Below, piece after piece: positions 8,461 through 17,274 of a stretch of DNA of 64,000 nucleotides. Positions within the stretch are counted from its first letter, which is position 1. Each line of letters begins with the position of its first letter. The notes under the pieces are model-generated. The model did no database searches, had not been told where the DNA came from, and was given only the letters and a program-made list of their open reading frames with translations. A program made the position numbers and the translations under genes. Source of the stretch: Brevibacterium ihuae (GTDB lineage: Bacteria > Actinomycetota > Actinomycetes > Actinomycetales > Brevibacteriaceae); NCBI RefSeq assembly GCF_900184225.1, contig NZ_FXWZ01000003.1, positions 1,305,684 through 1,369,683 on the forward strand. The letters run 5' to 3'.

Positions 8461-10023
8461 ATGACCATTCCCGCCATCCCGAACCGCCAGCCGTTCCACT
8501 CGCGGCGACTGCACTGGATGAACATGCTCGAGCTCCACGCGATCGACCGCCCCAAGGAGATCATCATCACCTCGGAGGCCGGCCACGTGTCGTGGGGCGA
8601 GCTCCGCGCCCAGGTGCAGGCGATGGCCGCGGATCTCCAGCGGCGCGGGGTGCAGCCGGGCGACCGGGTCCTCATCCTCGCGCTCAACCGGGCCGAGTAC
8701 ATCGCTGCGATGGTCGCGATCAACACCATCGGGGCGATCACCGTGCCCCTCAACGTCCGCTCGGTGCCGCGCGAGGTCGCGTACTTCATCGAGGACTCCG
8801 GAGCGCGGGTGATGTACGTCGACGCGGTCGGTGCGAAGACCGTCGCCGGCATCGGCGGGGACGCGGGAGCCGCCCCGGACATCGAGGTCCTGTCCTTCGA
8901 CGAGGACGTGCCGGGGATCATCGCCGGCGGGGGCGAGGCGGAGTACGTCGACGTCGACGAGAACTCGATCGCGATGATCATGTACACCTCGGGTACCACT
9001 GCGGCGCCCAAGGGCGTCATGCTGAGCTACCTCAACTTCGCGAGCCAGATGATCCCGATCCTGCGCTCGGCCCAGCCGCCGTCGGAGACGCCGGAGGCGA
9101 ACCTCGTCGTCGTGCCGCTGTTCCACATCGCCGCGGTCGGCTTCCTCACTCCGGCGTTCTTCACCGGGATGCGGCTCGTCCTCGCGCCGCCGCAGGTCCT
9201 CATGAACATCCCGGAGCTCGCGGACATGATCGAGCGCGAGCAGGTCACCTCGATGTTCCTCGTGCCGACGATCTGGCAGGCGCTGTGCTCCCTGCCCGGG
9301 ATCAAGGAGCGGAACCTGCCGCTCCAGACCCTGTCCTGGGGCGCCTCGCCGGCCTCCAAGCAGACGCTCCAGCTCATGGCCGACACCTTCCCGAACGCGA
9401 CGATCAGCGCGGCGTTCGGGCAGACCGAGATGTCGCCGGTGACCGCGCAGCTCCACAACCACGACTCGATCCGCAAGATGGGCTCGATCGGCAAGGCGAT
9501 CGGGCCGGTCGCCGTGCGCGTCGTCAACGCCGAGGGCAACGACGTCGAGGTCGGCGAGATGGGCGAGGTCGTCTACCGCGGGCCTGGGCTCATGGCGGGC
9601 TACTGGAACAAGGAGGCGGAGACCGAGGCGGCGACGCACGACGGCTGGTTCCACTCCGGCGACCTCGTCAAGCGCGACGAGGAGGGCTTCATGTACGTCG
9701 TCGACCGGGCGAAGGACCTCATCATCTCCGGCGGCGAGAACATCTCCTCGATCGAGGTCGAGCACGCGATCGCCGCACATCCCAAGGTCGCCGACGCCTC
9801 GGTCGTGGGTGCGCCGGACGAGACCTGGGTCGAGACGCCCGTGGCGATCGTCGTCCCGAGCGACCCGGAGGATCCGCCGACGCTCGAGGAGCTGCGCGAC
9901 TTCCTGTCCGACAAGCTCGCGGGCTTCAAGAAGCCGACCCGGCTCGAGATCGTCCCCGAGCTGCCGCGCAACGCCTCGGGCAAGCTCCTCAAGCACAAGC
10001 TCCGCGACGAGTACGGGAAGTAG
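8461..10023 (+). CDS. long-chain fatty acid-CoA ligase-like AMP-dependent synthetase
   Basis: A 520-residue ANL-superfamily enzyme that adenylates a carboxylic acid with ATP and transfers the acyl group to CoA. All core motifs are intact: MYTSGTTAAPKGVMLS (P-loop), AFGQTEMSP, the hinge and ATP ribose block HSGDLVKRDEEGFMYVVDR, KDLIISGGENISSIEVE, and NASGKLLKHKLR with the catalytic/acetylatable Lys near the C terminus. Its length is normal. It stands directly upstream of, and convergent with, the ole cluster. It could charge fatty acids for olefin synthesis or for beta-oxidation, but sequence alone does not give chain length. Confidence 0.88.
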   Translation: MTIPAIPNRQPFHSRRLHWMNMLELHAIDRPKEIIITSEAGHVSWGELRAQVQAMAADLQRRGVQPGDRVLILALNRAEYIAAMVAINTIGAITVPLNVRSVPREVAYFIEDSGARVMYVDAVGAKTVAGIGGDAGAAPDIEVLSFDEDVPGIIAGGGEAEYVDVDENSIAMIMYTSGTTAAPKGVMLSYLNFASQMIPILRSAQPPSETPEANLVVVPLFHIAAVGFLTPAFFTGMRLVLAPPQVLMNIPELADMIEREQVTSMFLVPTIWQALCSLPGIKERNLPLQTLSWGASPASKQTLQLMADTFPNATISAAFGQTEMSPVTAQLHNHDSIRKMGSIGKAIGPVAVRVVNAEGNDVEVGEMGEVVYRGPGLMAGYWNKEAETEAATHDGWFHSGDLVKRDEEGFMYVVDRAKDLIISGGENISSIEVEHAIAAHPKVADASVVGAPDETWVETPVAIVVPSDPEDPPTLEELRDFLSDKLAGFKKPTRLEIVPELPRNASGKLLKHKLRDEYGK

Positions 10024-10030
10024 TCGCGCA

Positions 10031-10088
10031 TCGAGTGGTCATGTTCGGTCGAATACTCGCGAGTATCCGACCGAACATGACCACTCGA
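10031..10088. terminator. 58-bp near-perfect loopless palindrome, probable bidirectional terminator
   Basis: Two 29-base arms (10031-10059 and 10060-10088) are complementary at 28 of 29 positions with no spacer. It starts 7 bases after the acyl-CoA synthetase stop and ends 40 bases before the oleD stop, between convergent genes. No T-run follows, as is common for actinobacterial terminators. Confidence 0.7.
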
Positions 10089-10128
10089 CGTTCCGGGGGA
10101 GGCTGGACCTGGGGGAACCTGGGTCTCG

Positions 10129-11103
10129 TCAGGCTGAGGTGCTGTAGTGGGTCCGGAGGTTCTCCAGGCCCTCGGCGATGCTCACCCGGGGGGTCCAGTC
10201 GAGGACCTCGCGGGTGCGGCGCTGGTCGAACCAGTGCGCCGTCGACATCTGCTCGGCGAGGAATCGGGTGAGCGGCGGCTCGTCGTCGTGCTCGCCGAGC
10301 CCCCACACCTTCTCGACCGCCGAACCGGCCGCGAGCGCGGTGCCCACCGGGATGCGCAGGGTCGGCGGGGGAGCGCCGCCGGCGAGCGCCAGCCGGGAGA
10401 CGAACTCGCCGATCGGACGCGGCTGGCCGTTGGTGACGACGAGCGCCTCGCCGTGGGTGCGTGCGACGGCGTCGAGGGCCGCGACGATCGCATCGACCGC
10501 GTTCGTCACGTAGAGCGTGTCGACGAGCGCGGCTCCGCTCCCGAGGATCGGCATCCGACCCTGTCGGGTGCGCTCGACGATGCGCTCGGTGAGCTGGGTG
10601 TCGCCCGGCCCCCACATGAGGTGCGGGCGCAGCACGAGCACCGGGAACTCCGGGGAGTCCGCGGCCAGGGCGATGAGCTCGCCGTGCGCCTTCGTGCGCG
10701 CGTACTCGCCGCGGGCCCGTTCAGGATCGGCGGGACCGGCGGGCGCGCCGACGAGCGAGTCGCCGGCGTGCGCGACCGACGGGGAGGAGATGTGGACGAA
10801 GCGGGACACCCCGGCCCGCTGCGCGGCGTCGACGACGATGCGCGTGCCCTCGATGTTCACCGCCTCGAACGCCGCCGGGTCGCCGGCCATGGAGACCTTC
10901 GCGGCGAGGTGGATGACGGCGTCCTGACCCTCCATCGCCCGTGCGACGGTCGCCGCATCGGCCGTGCTGCCGAGCACCTCCCGGGCGCCGTCGACGCCGG
11001 AGGGACGTCGCTGCAGGGTCGTCACGGTGTGACCGGCGGCGACGAGGGCGGCGGCGACCGAGGACCCGAGCAGGCCGGATGCGCCGGTGATGAGGACGTT
11101 CAC
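10129..11103 (-). CDS. oleD: OleD: NAD(P)-dependent 2-alkyl-3-ketoalkanoate reductase
   Basis: A 324-residue extended SDR. VLITGASGLLGSS at the N terminus is the Rossmann glycine motif, and YARTKAHGE (Tyr-x3-Lys) is the catalytic pair. The family is that of 3-beta-hydroxysteroid dehydrogenase/isomerase-like epimerases. In the known Ole pathway OleD reduces the 2-alkyl-3-ketoacid made by OleA to the 2-alkyl-3-hydroxyacid. The start is GTG 11103 with AGGAGG six bases upstream, the best signal in the frame. It lies 34 bases downstream of oleBC and is the last gene of the minus-strand oleA-oleBC-oleD operon. The function is inferred mainly from this context, which is strong. Confidence 0.85.
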   Translation of the reverse strand: MNVLITGASGLLGSSVAAALVAAGHTVTTLQRRPSGVDGAREVLGSTADAATVARAMEGQDAVIHLAAKVSMAGDPAAFEAVNIEGTRIVVDAAQRAGVSRFVHISSPSVAHAGDSLVGAPAGPADPERARGEYARTKAHGELIALAADSPEFPVLVLRPHLMWGPGDTQLTERIVERTRQGRMPILGSGAALVDTLYVTNAVDAIVAALDAVARTHGEALVVTNGQPRPIGEFVSRLALAGGAPPPTLRIPVGTALAAGSAVEKVWGLGEHDDEPPLTRFLAEQMSTAHWFDQRRTREVLDWTPRVSIAEGLENLRTHYSTSA

Positions 11104-11137
11104 TGATGCCTCCTCAGGCGGTGGCGGAGCGGAGCTG

Positions 11138-13981
11138 TCAGGGCTTGCCGACGGGCTCGCCGCGGAGCACGGAGTCGGCCCAGGCGGCGAGCCGCGCGCG
11201 GTCGATCTTCGAGTTGTGGCGGATGTCCGTCGGGAAGGTCGGGCTGACGAGGACGGCGGCGATGTCGTGCGGGAAGTGCTCCGCGACGGCCTCGCGCACC
11301 GCATCGGTGAGCTCGATGTCGGCCGGTCCCGGCTTCTGCCTCGCTCCGGCGGGGGCGGCGGGGTCGGCCTCGACGACCACGACCACCGCCTGGGTTCCCG
11401 CGGGACCCACGCCCACGGCGGCGCTGCGGAGGACGCCGGGGGCCTCGTCGGCGACCGCCTCGATCCCACCCGGGCCCACCGGGCCGGCCGCGGTGGTGAT
11501 GATGTGCTGGAGGCGTCCTTCGAGCCAGACGCGGCCCTCGGGGTCGATGTGGCCGATGTCGTTCGTCCGGTGCCACGTCCGCCCGTCGAGCTCATCGCGC
11601 TTCGAATCCGCGTCGGTGAGCCACAGCCGGTCGTACCCGGCCTTGACGTGATCCGCGGAGACGACGAACTCGCCGAGCACGTCGACGGCCGCGGAGCCGG
11701 TGAGGAGCGTGTCCGCGGATTCCCCGGAGTCGTCGATCGAGGCGAGGGCGAGCTCGACGCCGGGCACCGGGGTGCCCACGCACACGCCGTGATCGCGCGA
11801 CTGCGCGGCGGCCGCCGCGACGCCCTCGCGGTCGATGTCGGTGAGGAGCAGCCCCTCGGTCATCCCGTAGGGCGAGTGGATCTCCGCGTTCGGGAAGAGC
11901 TCGGCGATCGCGTTCATCAGGCTGAGCGGCACCGGGGCGCCGGCGGACAGGATGAGGGTGATCGAGTCGCAGGCCGCGCGCTGCTCGACGGTGAGCTCAC
12001 CGGCGGTGGCGCACACGTTCCGGTAGGCCGCCGGGGAGGCGAACACCATCGTGCAGTCCGCCTCGATGATCGCGTCGGCGAGCGCGGCCGCGGTGAGCGT
12101 GCGCGGCTTCGTCACCGACATGTCCGGGGTGACGCTCGTCGCGCCGATCCCGGGGCCGAGGAGCGCGAACGGCGCGAATCCGGCAACGAGGCCCGAGCCC
12201 GGCTCGACGCCGAGGTGCGTCTGCAGGATGCCGGCGAGGGCGCCGAGGCGCGCATGGGTGTAGCGCACGCCCTTGGCCGGGCCGGTCGATCCGGAGGTGA
12301 AGAGGATCGCGGCGTCGTCGTCCGCGGCCGGACGCGGCAGCGGGGCGCCGGGTGCGGTGCGAGAGAGCTCGGTGATGGACGTCTCCACGCCGAGCGCGGT
12401 GCGTTCGAGCGCGTCGAGCGGGCTCACCGAGATCCGGCGACCGGGCCAGCCCGCGGTGCGCGCGAGCGTGAGGCCGGGGACCTGCCCGATGATCCACTGC
12501 GGGTCTGCGGCCCTGATGGCGCGGGTCATGCCCGCGACGCCGAGCCCGGCGTCGGCGACGACGGCGACGCCGCCGGCGCGGAGGACCGCGTAGAGCGCGG
12601 CGGTGAGGTTGTTGCCCGGCTGGACGAGCAGGGAGACGCGGTCCCCGGGTCGCAGGCCGAGGTCGCGCAGGCCGTGGGCGATGCCCTCGACGACGGAGTG
12701 GAGCTGCGTCCAGGTGACCGCCTGCGGCGGCTTCTGGGACATGTCGACGCTCGCGATCGAGCGATCGGCGCGGCGGGCGAGCAACGCATCGAACATCCGC
12801 GGCGTGTCATCGGCATCCGGCGCGGAGGGGCGGGCTGCGTCCGGTCCGGCGGGCTCGGCATCGCCCGCAGCGGTTCCCGGTGCCGTGGCGGACGCCGTCG
12901 CCGTCGCCGTCGCCGTCGTGGGCGCCGGGGACGCGGCGTCGGCGGGGAACCGGTTCTCGAGCCAGCGCAGCACGAGCGAAGCGACGTCGGCGTCCTCGCT
13001 CACGAGGTGCGATGCCTTCTCGAAGCGGTGGATGTCGGCGTGGGGCAGGCGCGTGCGCAGATCGCGCAGGTAGCGCTCGACGAACACCGGGTCCTTCGGC
13101 CCCCAGATGAGCAGCGCGGGGACGTCGATCCCGGCGATGTCCTCCCCGAGCTGCTCGAGCTCGGCGTAGCTCGGGTGGGTCTCCTGCGCGGGGATGTCGG
13201 CGACGAAGGCGCCGATGCCGCGCCGGTCGGCCGCGGTCCGGTACGGGGCGCGGAACGCCTGCTTGATCTCCTTGCGGAGCGGCCCCTGGCCGAGGCCGAG
13301 GGTGACCCGCAGGAACATGTCGGTGAGGACGGTCGAGGTCGGCAGCACGGGGCCGGCGAGTGCCGCGCGCAGGGGTGCCGGGAGCGGAGTGTCCGCCGGC
13401 TGGTGCACCGCAGTGTTGAGGCTGATGACGGCGTCGACGATGTCGAGATGCCGGGCGGCCCAGGTGAGCGACAGGACGCCGCCCCAGTCGTGTCCGAGGG
13501 TGACGATCGGGTGGTCGTCGGCTGTGGTTCCCGGGCCGGACTCGGAACCGGTGTGCGCCGCTGCGGCGGTGTCCGGCAGCTCGGCGAGGAGGGTGCGCAC
13601 GACGGCGTCGAAGTCGGTGACCCGTTCGGCGATCCGGCGGTAGCCGGGGCCGTGGGTGGTGGGCAGGGCGTCGTGGGCGAGGCGCTCGGAGAAGCCCATC
13701 TCGAGCTGGTCGGGAGCGATGATCCGCCAGGTGCGGCCGGATCCGGAGTGCAGGCTCGCCGCCGCCAGGCGCCGCCACAGGTACGACCACGTCGGGTTGC
13801 CGTGGAGAGCGAGGATCGTGCCGGTGGGCTCGAGGCCGGCCGCCCGCAGCGCGGGCAGGGTGTCGAGGACGTGGAAGGTGCGCTCCCCGTCCACGGTGTC
13901 CGCGGTGACCAGGCGGGACCACTGCGGGTCCCATTCGGGCAGCGGTCCGGGCAGCGTCGCCGGAGCGGGATCGAACCTCAC
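11138..13981 (-). CDS. oleBC: OleBC fusion: beta-lactone decarboxylase + beta-lactone synthetase
   Basis: A 947-residue two-domain protein. Residues 1 to about 350 are a haloalkane-dehalogenase-like alpha/beta hydrolase: GHDWGG holds nucleophile Asp165 and KASHLVSED the catalytic His325. Residues about 351-394 form an Ala/Thr/Pro/Asp linker with a (TA) repeat. From about 395 to the end is an ANL adenylate-forming domain with TSGSTGPAK at about 562-570, YGMTEG and a C-terminal KIDRARL segment. OleC converts the 2-alkyl-3-hydroxyacid to a cis-beta-lactone with ATP, and OleB decarboxylates it to the olefin. The fusion is the known actinobacterial arrangement. The GTG start at 13981 overlaps the oleA stop by four bases, so they are coupled. 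Confidence 0.92.
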   Translation of the reverse strand: MRFDPAPATLPGPLPEWDPQWSRLVTADTVDGERTFHVLDTLPALRAAGLEPTGTILALHGNPTWSYLWRRLAAASLHSGSGRTWRIIAPDQLEMGFSERLAHDALPTTHGPGYRRIAERVTDFDAVVRTLLAELPDTAAAAHTGSESGPGTTADDHPIVTLGHDWGGVLSLTWAARHLDIVDAVISLNTAVHQPADTPLPAPLRAALAGPVLPTSTVLTDMFLRVTLGLGQGPLRKEIKQAFRAPYRTAADRRGIGAFVADIPAQETHPSYAELEQLGEDIAGIDVPALLIWGPKDPVFVERYLRDLRTRLPHADIHRFEKASHLVSEDADVASLVLRWLENRFPADAASPAPTTATATATASATAPGTAAGDAEPAGPDAARPSAPDADDTPRMFDALLARRADRSIASVDMSQKPPQAVTWTQLHSVVEGIAHGLRDLGLRPGDRVSLLVQPGNNLTAALYAVLRAGGVAVVADAGLGVAGMTRAIRAADPQWIIGQVPGLTLARTAGWPGRRISVSPLDALERTALGVETSITELSRTAPGAPLPRPAADDDAAILFTSGSTGPAKGVRYTHARLGALAGILQTHLGVEPGSGLVAGFAPFALLGPGIGATSVTPDMSVTKPRTLTAAALADAIIEADCTMVFASPAAYRNVCATAGELTVEQRAACDSITLILSAGAPVPLSLMNAIAELFPNAEIHSPYGMTEGLLLTDIDREGVAAAAAQSRDHGVCVGTPVPGVELALASIDDSGESADTLLTGSAAVDVLGEFVVSADHVKAGYDRLWLTDADSKRDELDGRTWHRTNDIGHIDPEGRVWLEGRLQHIITTAAGPVGPGGIEAVADEAPGVLRSAAVGVGPAGTQAVVVVVEADPAAPAGARQKPGPADIELTDAVREAVAEHFPHDIAAVLVSPTFPTDIRHNSKIDRARLAAWADSVLRGEPVGKP

Positions 13982-15003
13982 CAGATGATCTCCGTCATCG
14001 CGGTGTTGAGTCCGGACCCGACGCCGACGCAGAGGACGCGCTCGCCGCGCTGGAGCTTCTCCGCCTCGAGGGCGAGCGTGATCGGCAGCGAGGCCGGACC
14101 GACGTTGCCCAGCTCGGGGTAGGTCTTCGGGATGCGGGTGGGATCGAGCTCCGCAGCGGTGGCCACCGACTTCATGTGGACGTCGGAGATCTGGTGCATG
14201 ATGTAGCGATCCATGTGCTGCCAGTCCCAGCCGTCGGCGAGCGCCTCGTGCCAGGCGGAGGTGACGAGCTCCATGCCGTTGTCGAGCAGGCCCTTGGTGT
14301 CGGTGAACATGCCGTCGAAGCCGCCCACGCAGAGCTGGTGGTTCCACGTCGCGCCGCGGGTCACGCCGCCGAGGATGCGGTGGCCCTCGGGGTGCCGGTC
14401 GGCCGGGCCGAGGACGGCGGCCGCGGCTCCGCAGCCGAGGGTGAGGGAGGCGAACTCGTTGAGGTACTCGTGGCGGCTGATGCCCGGGCGCGCGAGCCGT
14501 TCCACGGTTGCCTGCTGGACGCGCTGGGCGTCCTCGGCGGCGACCACGACGGCGTAATCGAGCTGACCGGAATCGATCATCGTCGCGGCCACCGTCATCG
14601 CGTTGACGAAGCCGAGGCAGGCGTTGGTGATGTCGAAGTTCATCGCCTGGGGTCCGAGCCCGATCTCGTGGTGGACGCGGGTCGCCACCGAGGGCTCGAG
14701 GTTCTCGCGGCTCACCGAGGCGTTGATCATCAGTCCGACCTGATCGGTGGAGATGCCCGCCTGCTCGAGCGCGGCGCGGCCGGCCTCGGCGGACCCGGTG
14801 GCGAAGTCGCCCGGCTTCTCCCAGTTCCGGCGGGCGTGGACGCCGGCCACGCGCTGGAGGAGCCCCTTCGGCAGGCGGAGCTCAGCGAGGGTGTCGGCGA
14901 GCATCTCGTCGAACACCTCCGATCTCACTTCGACCGGAGCGGTGACTTCGGTGATCGAGAGGAGGGCGACGTTGGAGTGCCGGAAGGTCGAGTTGCCGTT
15001 CAA
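13978..15003 (-). CDS. oleA: OleA: acyl-CoA head-to-head condensing thiolase
   Basis: A 341-residue KAS III-like thiolase that condenses two acyl-CoAs to a 2-alkyl-3-ketoacid, the first step of long-chain olefin synthesis. ITNACLGFVNA carries the nucleophile Cys129; MHQIS and GNVGPAS give the His and Asn of the thiolase triad. SVSRENLEPSVA contains the Glu-Pro pair matching the glutamate base that separates OleA from FabH. Translation seems to begin at TTG 15003: no ATG or GTG occurs before the conserved RHSNVALLSITEV strand, and the upstream signal is weak, so expression may be low. First gene of oleA-oleBC-oleD. Confidence 0.92.
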   Translation of the reverse strand: MNGNSTFRHSNVALLSITEVTAPVEVRSEVFDEMLADTLAELRLPKGLLQRVAGVHARRNWEKPGDFATGSAEAGRAALEQAGISTDQVGLMINASVSRENLEPSVATRVHHEIGLGPQAMNFDITNACLGFVNAMTVAATMIDSGQLDYAVVVAAEDAQRVQQATVERLARPGISRHEYLNEFASLTLGCGAAAAVLGPADRHPEGHRILGGVTRGATWNHQLCVGGFDGMFTDTKGLLDNGMELVTSAWHEALADGWDWQHMDRYIMHQISDVHMKSVATAAELDPTRIPKTYPELGNVGPASLPITLALEAEKLQRGERVLCVGVGSGLNTAMTEIIW

Positions 15004-15328
15004 GAGGGTCCGTTCGAGTCAGGTGGTGGGGTCGGAGATCCTCCCCCATCCTAATGCCCCCGGGACCATGCGGTCCGCCGCGTCCGCGAGGACAACGCGC
15101 GCTGTCGGAATGACGGGTCCCCGTCAGTGATCGGGGTCACGGCGGAACGGGCGCCTGCCGGTGCGCATCACCCGGCCGACGGCGCCCCGCAGGTGCACGG
15201 AGCAGACCCGGTCATCGGCTCCCGCCGATGCGCGAGCTCGGCCCGCCCACCGGCTCTGTCCTGGCGGGATGCACGCTCGTGGCTCGGGCCGTACGCTGGA
15301 CGGACCCGTTCCCGACCCCGGATCATCC

Positions 15329-16095
15329 ATGCATGCCTCCTCCCGCCCGTTCTGGTTCTGGGCGATTCCTGTCAATATCGTCATCATCGCCCTCATCACC
15401 GTCTTCATCCTCGTCATCGACGAGGACGAGGCCGCACTGGTCGCGGAGGGCCAGACCGCCGAGCCCGCCGCCGAACCCGCAGGCGAGGAGGTGCAGCGCA
15501 TCGAGTCGACGGCGAAGCGCGACGCCGACGACCCGTTCGCGCTCGGACAGGTGGTCGCCCCGGTGGCGATGGTCGTCTACTCGGCTACCAGTGCCCGTAC
15601 TGTGCGCAGCACGCGGTGACGACGGAGATCGCGCTCATCGAGGAGTACGTCAACGCCGGGACCCTGCGGATCGAGTGGCGGGACCTCGACTTCTTCGGCG
15701 AGGACTCCGAGCGGGCGGCGCGCGCGGCCTGGGCGGCCGGACAGCAGAGCATGTTCCACGAGTTCCACGGCGCGCTCTACGGCGACGGGGAGCAGCTCAC
15801 CCCCGCCGACCTCACCGAGGAGGCGCTCCTCGAGGTCGCCGAGCAGTTCGGTCTCGACACCGCGACGTTCAGCGCCGACATGGAGTCCGCGGAGGCGGCC
15901 GACTGGGTCGAGGCGAACGTCGACGAGGCGAGTGCGATCGGGGCCTTCAACACCCCGAGCTTCCTCGTCAACGGCCAGCCGCTCGCCGGGGCGCTGCCGG
16001 CCGAGGAGTTCGAGGCCGCGATCGAGCTCGCGGCGGAGACCGCGCCCTACGATCCCGCCGCCGATCCCGCGGCGGACCCGGCCGAAGCGGGCTGA
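15329..16095 (+). pseudogene. DsbA/thioredoxin-fold thiol oxidoreductase, broken by a 1-base deletion
   Basis: The first frame opens at ATG 15329 with one membrane anchor (FWFWAIPVNIVIIALITVFI), an acidic linker and DPFALGQVVAPVAMVVYS. It then loses register at 15584/15585 and would stop at 15619 as a 96-residue peptide. One base to the right the protein resumes as YQCPYCAQHAVTTE, the CPYC active site of DsbA-like proteins, and continues intact to 16095 with the cis-proline region FNTPSFLVNGQ. Inserting one base (TCGG-A-CTACCAG) restores the expected YSDYQCPYC. It is either a real frameshift mutation or an assembly error. A TACGCT -10-like box is at 15292. The downstream CcdA-like gene begins nine bases after it. 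Confidence 0.85.
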
Positions 16096-16103
16096 GGCCG
16101 GTC

Positions 16104-17081
16104 ATGAGCATCGGCATCATCGCGGCCTTCCTCGGCGGCGTGCTCGCGCTGCTGAGCCCGTGCGGCGCGCTCCTCGTCCCGGCGTTCTTCGCCTTCACCA
16201 CCGCCGGCACGGGGCGGTTGCTCCTGCGCACCGGGGTGTTCCTCCTCGGGCTGCTCAGCGTCCTCCTGCCGATCGGGGCGGGCGCGGGGCTCGTCGGCGG
16301 ACTCCTCACCGAGCACCGGTCGACGGTCATCCTCGTGTCCGGTCTGCTGCTCGTCGGATTCGGCGTGCTCCAGGTCCTCGGCATCGGCTTCGATCTCGGG
16401 GCACGGCTGCCCGGCCGTGCAACGGGCCGCACCGGGGTGCCCGGCCTGCTGAGCTCCTATGTGCTCGGCGCGGTGTCCGGAGTCGCGGGGTTCTGCACCG
16501 GCCCGATCCTCACCATGGCGGCCTCGGCCGGGTCCGCCGGTGCCGGACTGCTCCTGCTCTTCGTCTACGCACTCGGGATCGCGGCTCCCATGCTCGTCAT
16601 CGCCACCGTGTGGCAGCAGCTCGGGTCCTCCCGGCTGCGGTGGCTGCGCGGGCGCACCGTGACGCTCGCCGGCCGGGAGATCCACACCACGCAGGCGCTC
16701 GGCGGACTCGTGTTCATCGTCGTCGGCCTCGTCTTCATCCTCACCAACGGGCTCATCGGCGTGCCGGAGGTGCTCTCGATGACCGTCGCCTCGTGGCTGC
16801 AGTCCTCGGTGCTCGCGCTCCCGGCCTGGGCGAACGTCCTCATCGGCGCGGGCCTGCTCATCGTCCTGTGGTTCGTCGTCCTCACCCCGTTCACCGCTCC
16901 CGGGGCCCCGCTCGGCTTCCCGGATCCGGGGTCGGAACCGCGGTCCGCCGTGACGGAACCGGGATCGCAGCCGGCCGGTCCGGATCGCGGATCGCTGCCG
17001 GCGGGTCCGGATGACGGGTCCGCCGAGCTCGTCTTCGCCTCGCGCCGGGACCGGCTGCGGGCCGAGCGCCGGGGTCGCTGA
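16104..17081 (+). CDS. CcdA/DsbD-family thiol-disulfide transporter
   Basis: A 325-residue membrane protein with six to seven hydrophobic segments. Cys20 in LSPCGALLVP and Cys131 in GVAGFCTGPIL are the paired redox cysteines of CcdA/DsbD, which pass electrons from cytoplasmic thioredoxin across the membrane to an outer thiol protein. After the last helix there is a Gly/Pro/Ser/Asp-rich, probably cytoplasmic tail of about 60 residues with a repeated PGS/PAGPD pattern, not part of the family. It follows the DsbA-like gene by eight bases, so the pair would form one thiol-redox unit; the frameshift in the partner would leave this protein without its natural acceptor. Confidence 0.87.
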   Translation: MSIGIIAAFLGGVLALLSPCGALLVPAFFAFTTAGTGRLLLRTGVFLLGLLSVLLPIGAGAGLVGGLLTEHRSTVILVSGLLLVGFGVLQVLGIGFDLGARLPGRATGRTGVPGLLSSYVLGAVSGVAGFCTGPILTMAASAGSAGAGLLLLFVYALGIAAPMLVIATVWQQLGSSRLRWLRGRTVTLAGREIHTTQALGGLVFIVVGLVFILTNGLIGVPEVLSMTVASWLQSSVLALPAWANVLIGAGLLIVLWFVVLTPFTAPGAPLGFPDPGSEPRSAVTEPGSQPAGPDRGSLPAGPDDGSAELVFASRRDRLRAERRGR

Positions 17082-17213
17082 GGGTCGGGACGCCGGCCCG
17101 TCCCGCCCTCGTCCGCGGACCGGCTCGCCCGCTCTCTTCCTGGGGGGGCACATCCCCGCTGCACCCCGACGTGCGTCGACCCCCTGCCGCGCTCCGCGGG
17201 TGCCCGGGCCGGG

Positions 17214-17219
17214 TAGGCT
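17214..17219 (+). promoter_or_regulatory. putative -10 element for the SDR gene at 17275
   Basis: TAGGCT fits the actinobacterial -10 pattern, with the ATG 55 bases further on. The leader includes GAAGGGAC seven bases before the start as ribosome-binding site. No clear -35 was seen. Confidence 0.3.
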
Positions 17220-17274
17220 CGAGGCAGTGACCCACCCCGCTCACACCGGAGTGAGCCGAATCGAAGGGACGACC

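Noticed and set aside
8116-9996. 626-codon minus-strand frame opposite the acyl-CoA synthetase
   Set aside because: Low-complexity translation and full overlap with a gene having all ANL motifs; GC-driven absence of stop codons explains it.
13981-14347. Extension of the oleBC frame upstream to 14347
   Set aside because: That stretch lies inside oleA in another frame and shows no homology; GTG 13981, overlapping the oleA stop, is the natural start.
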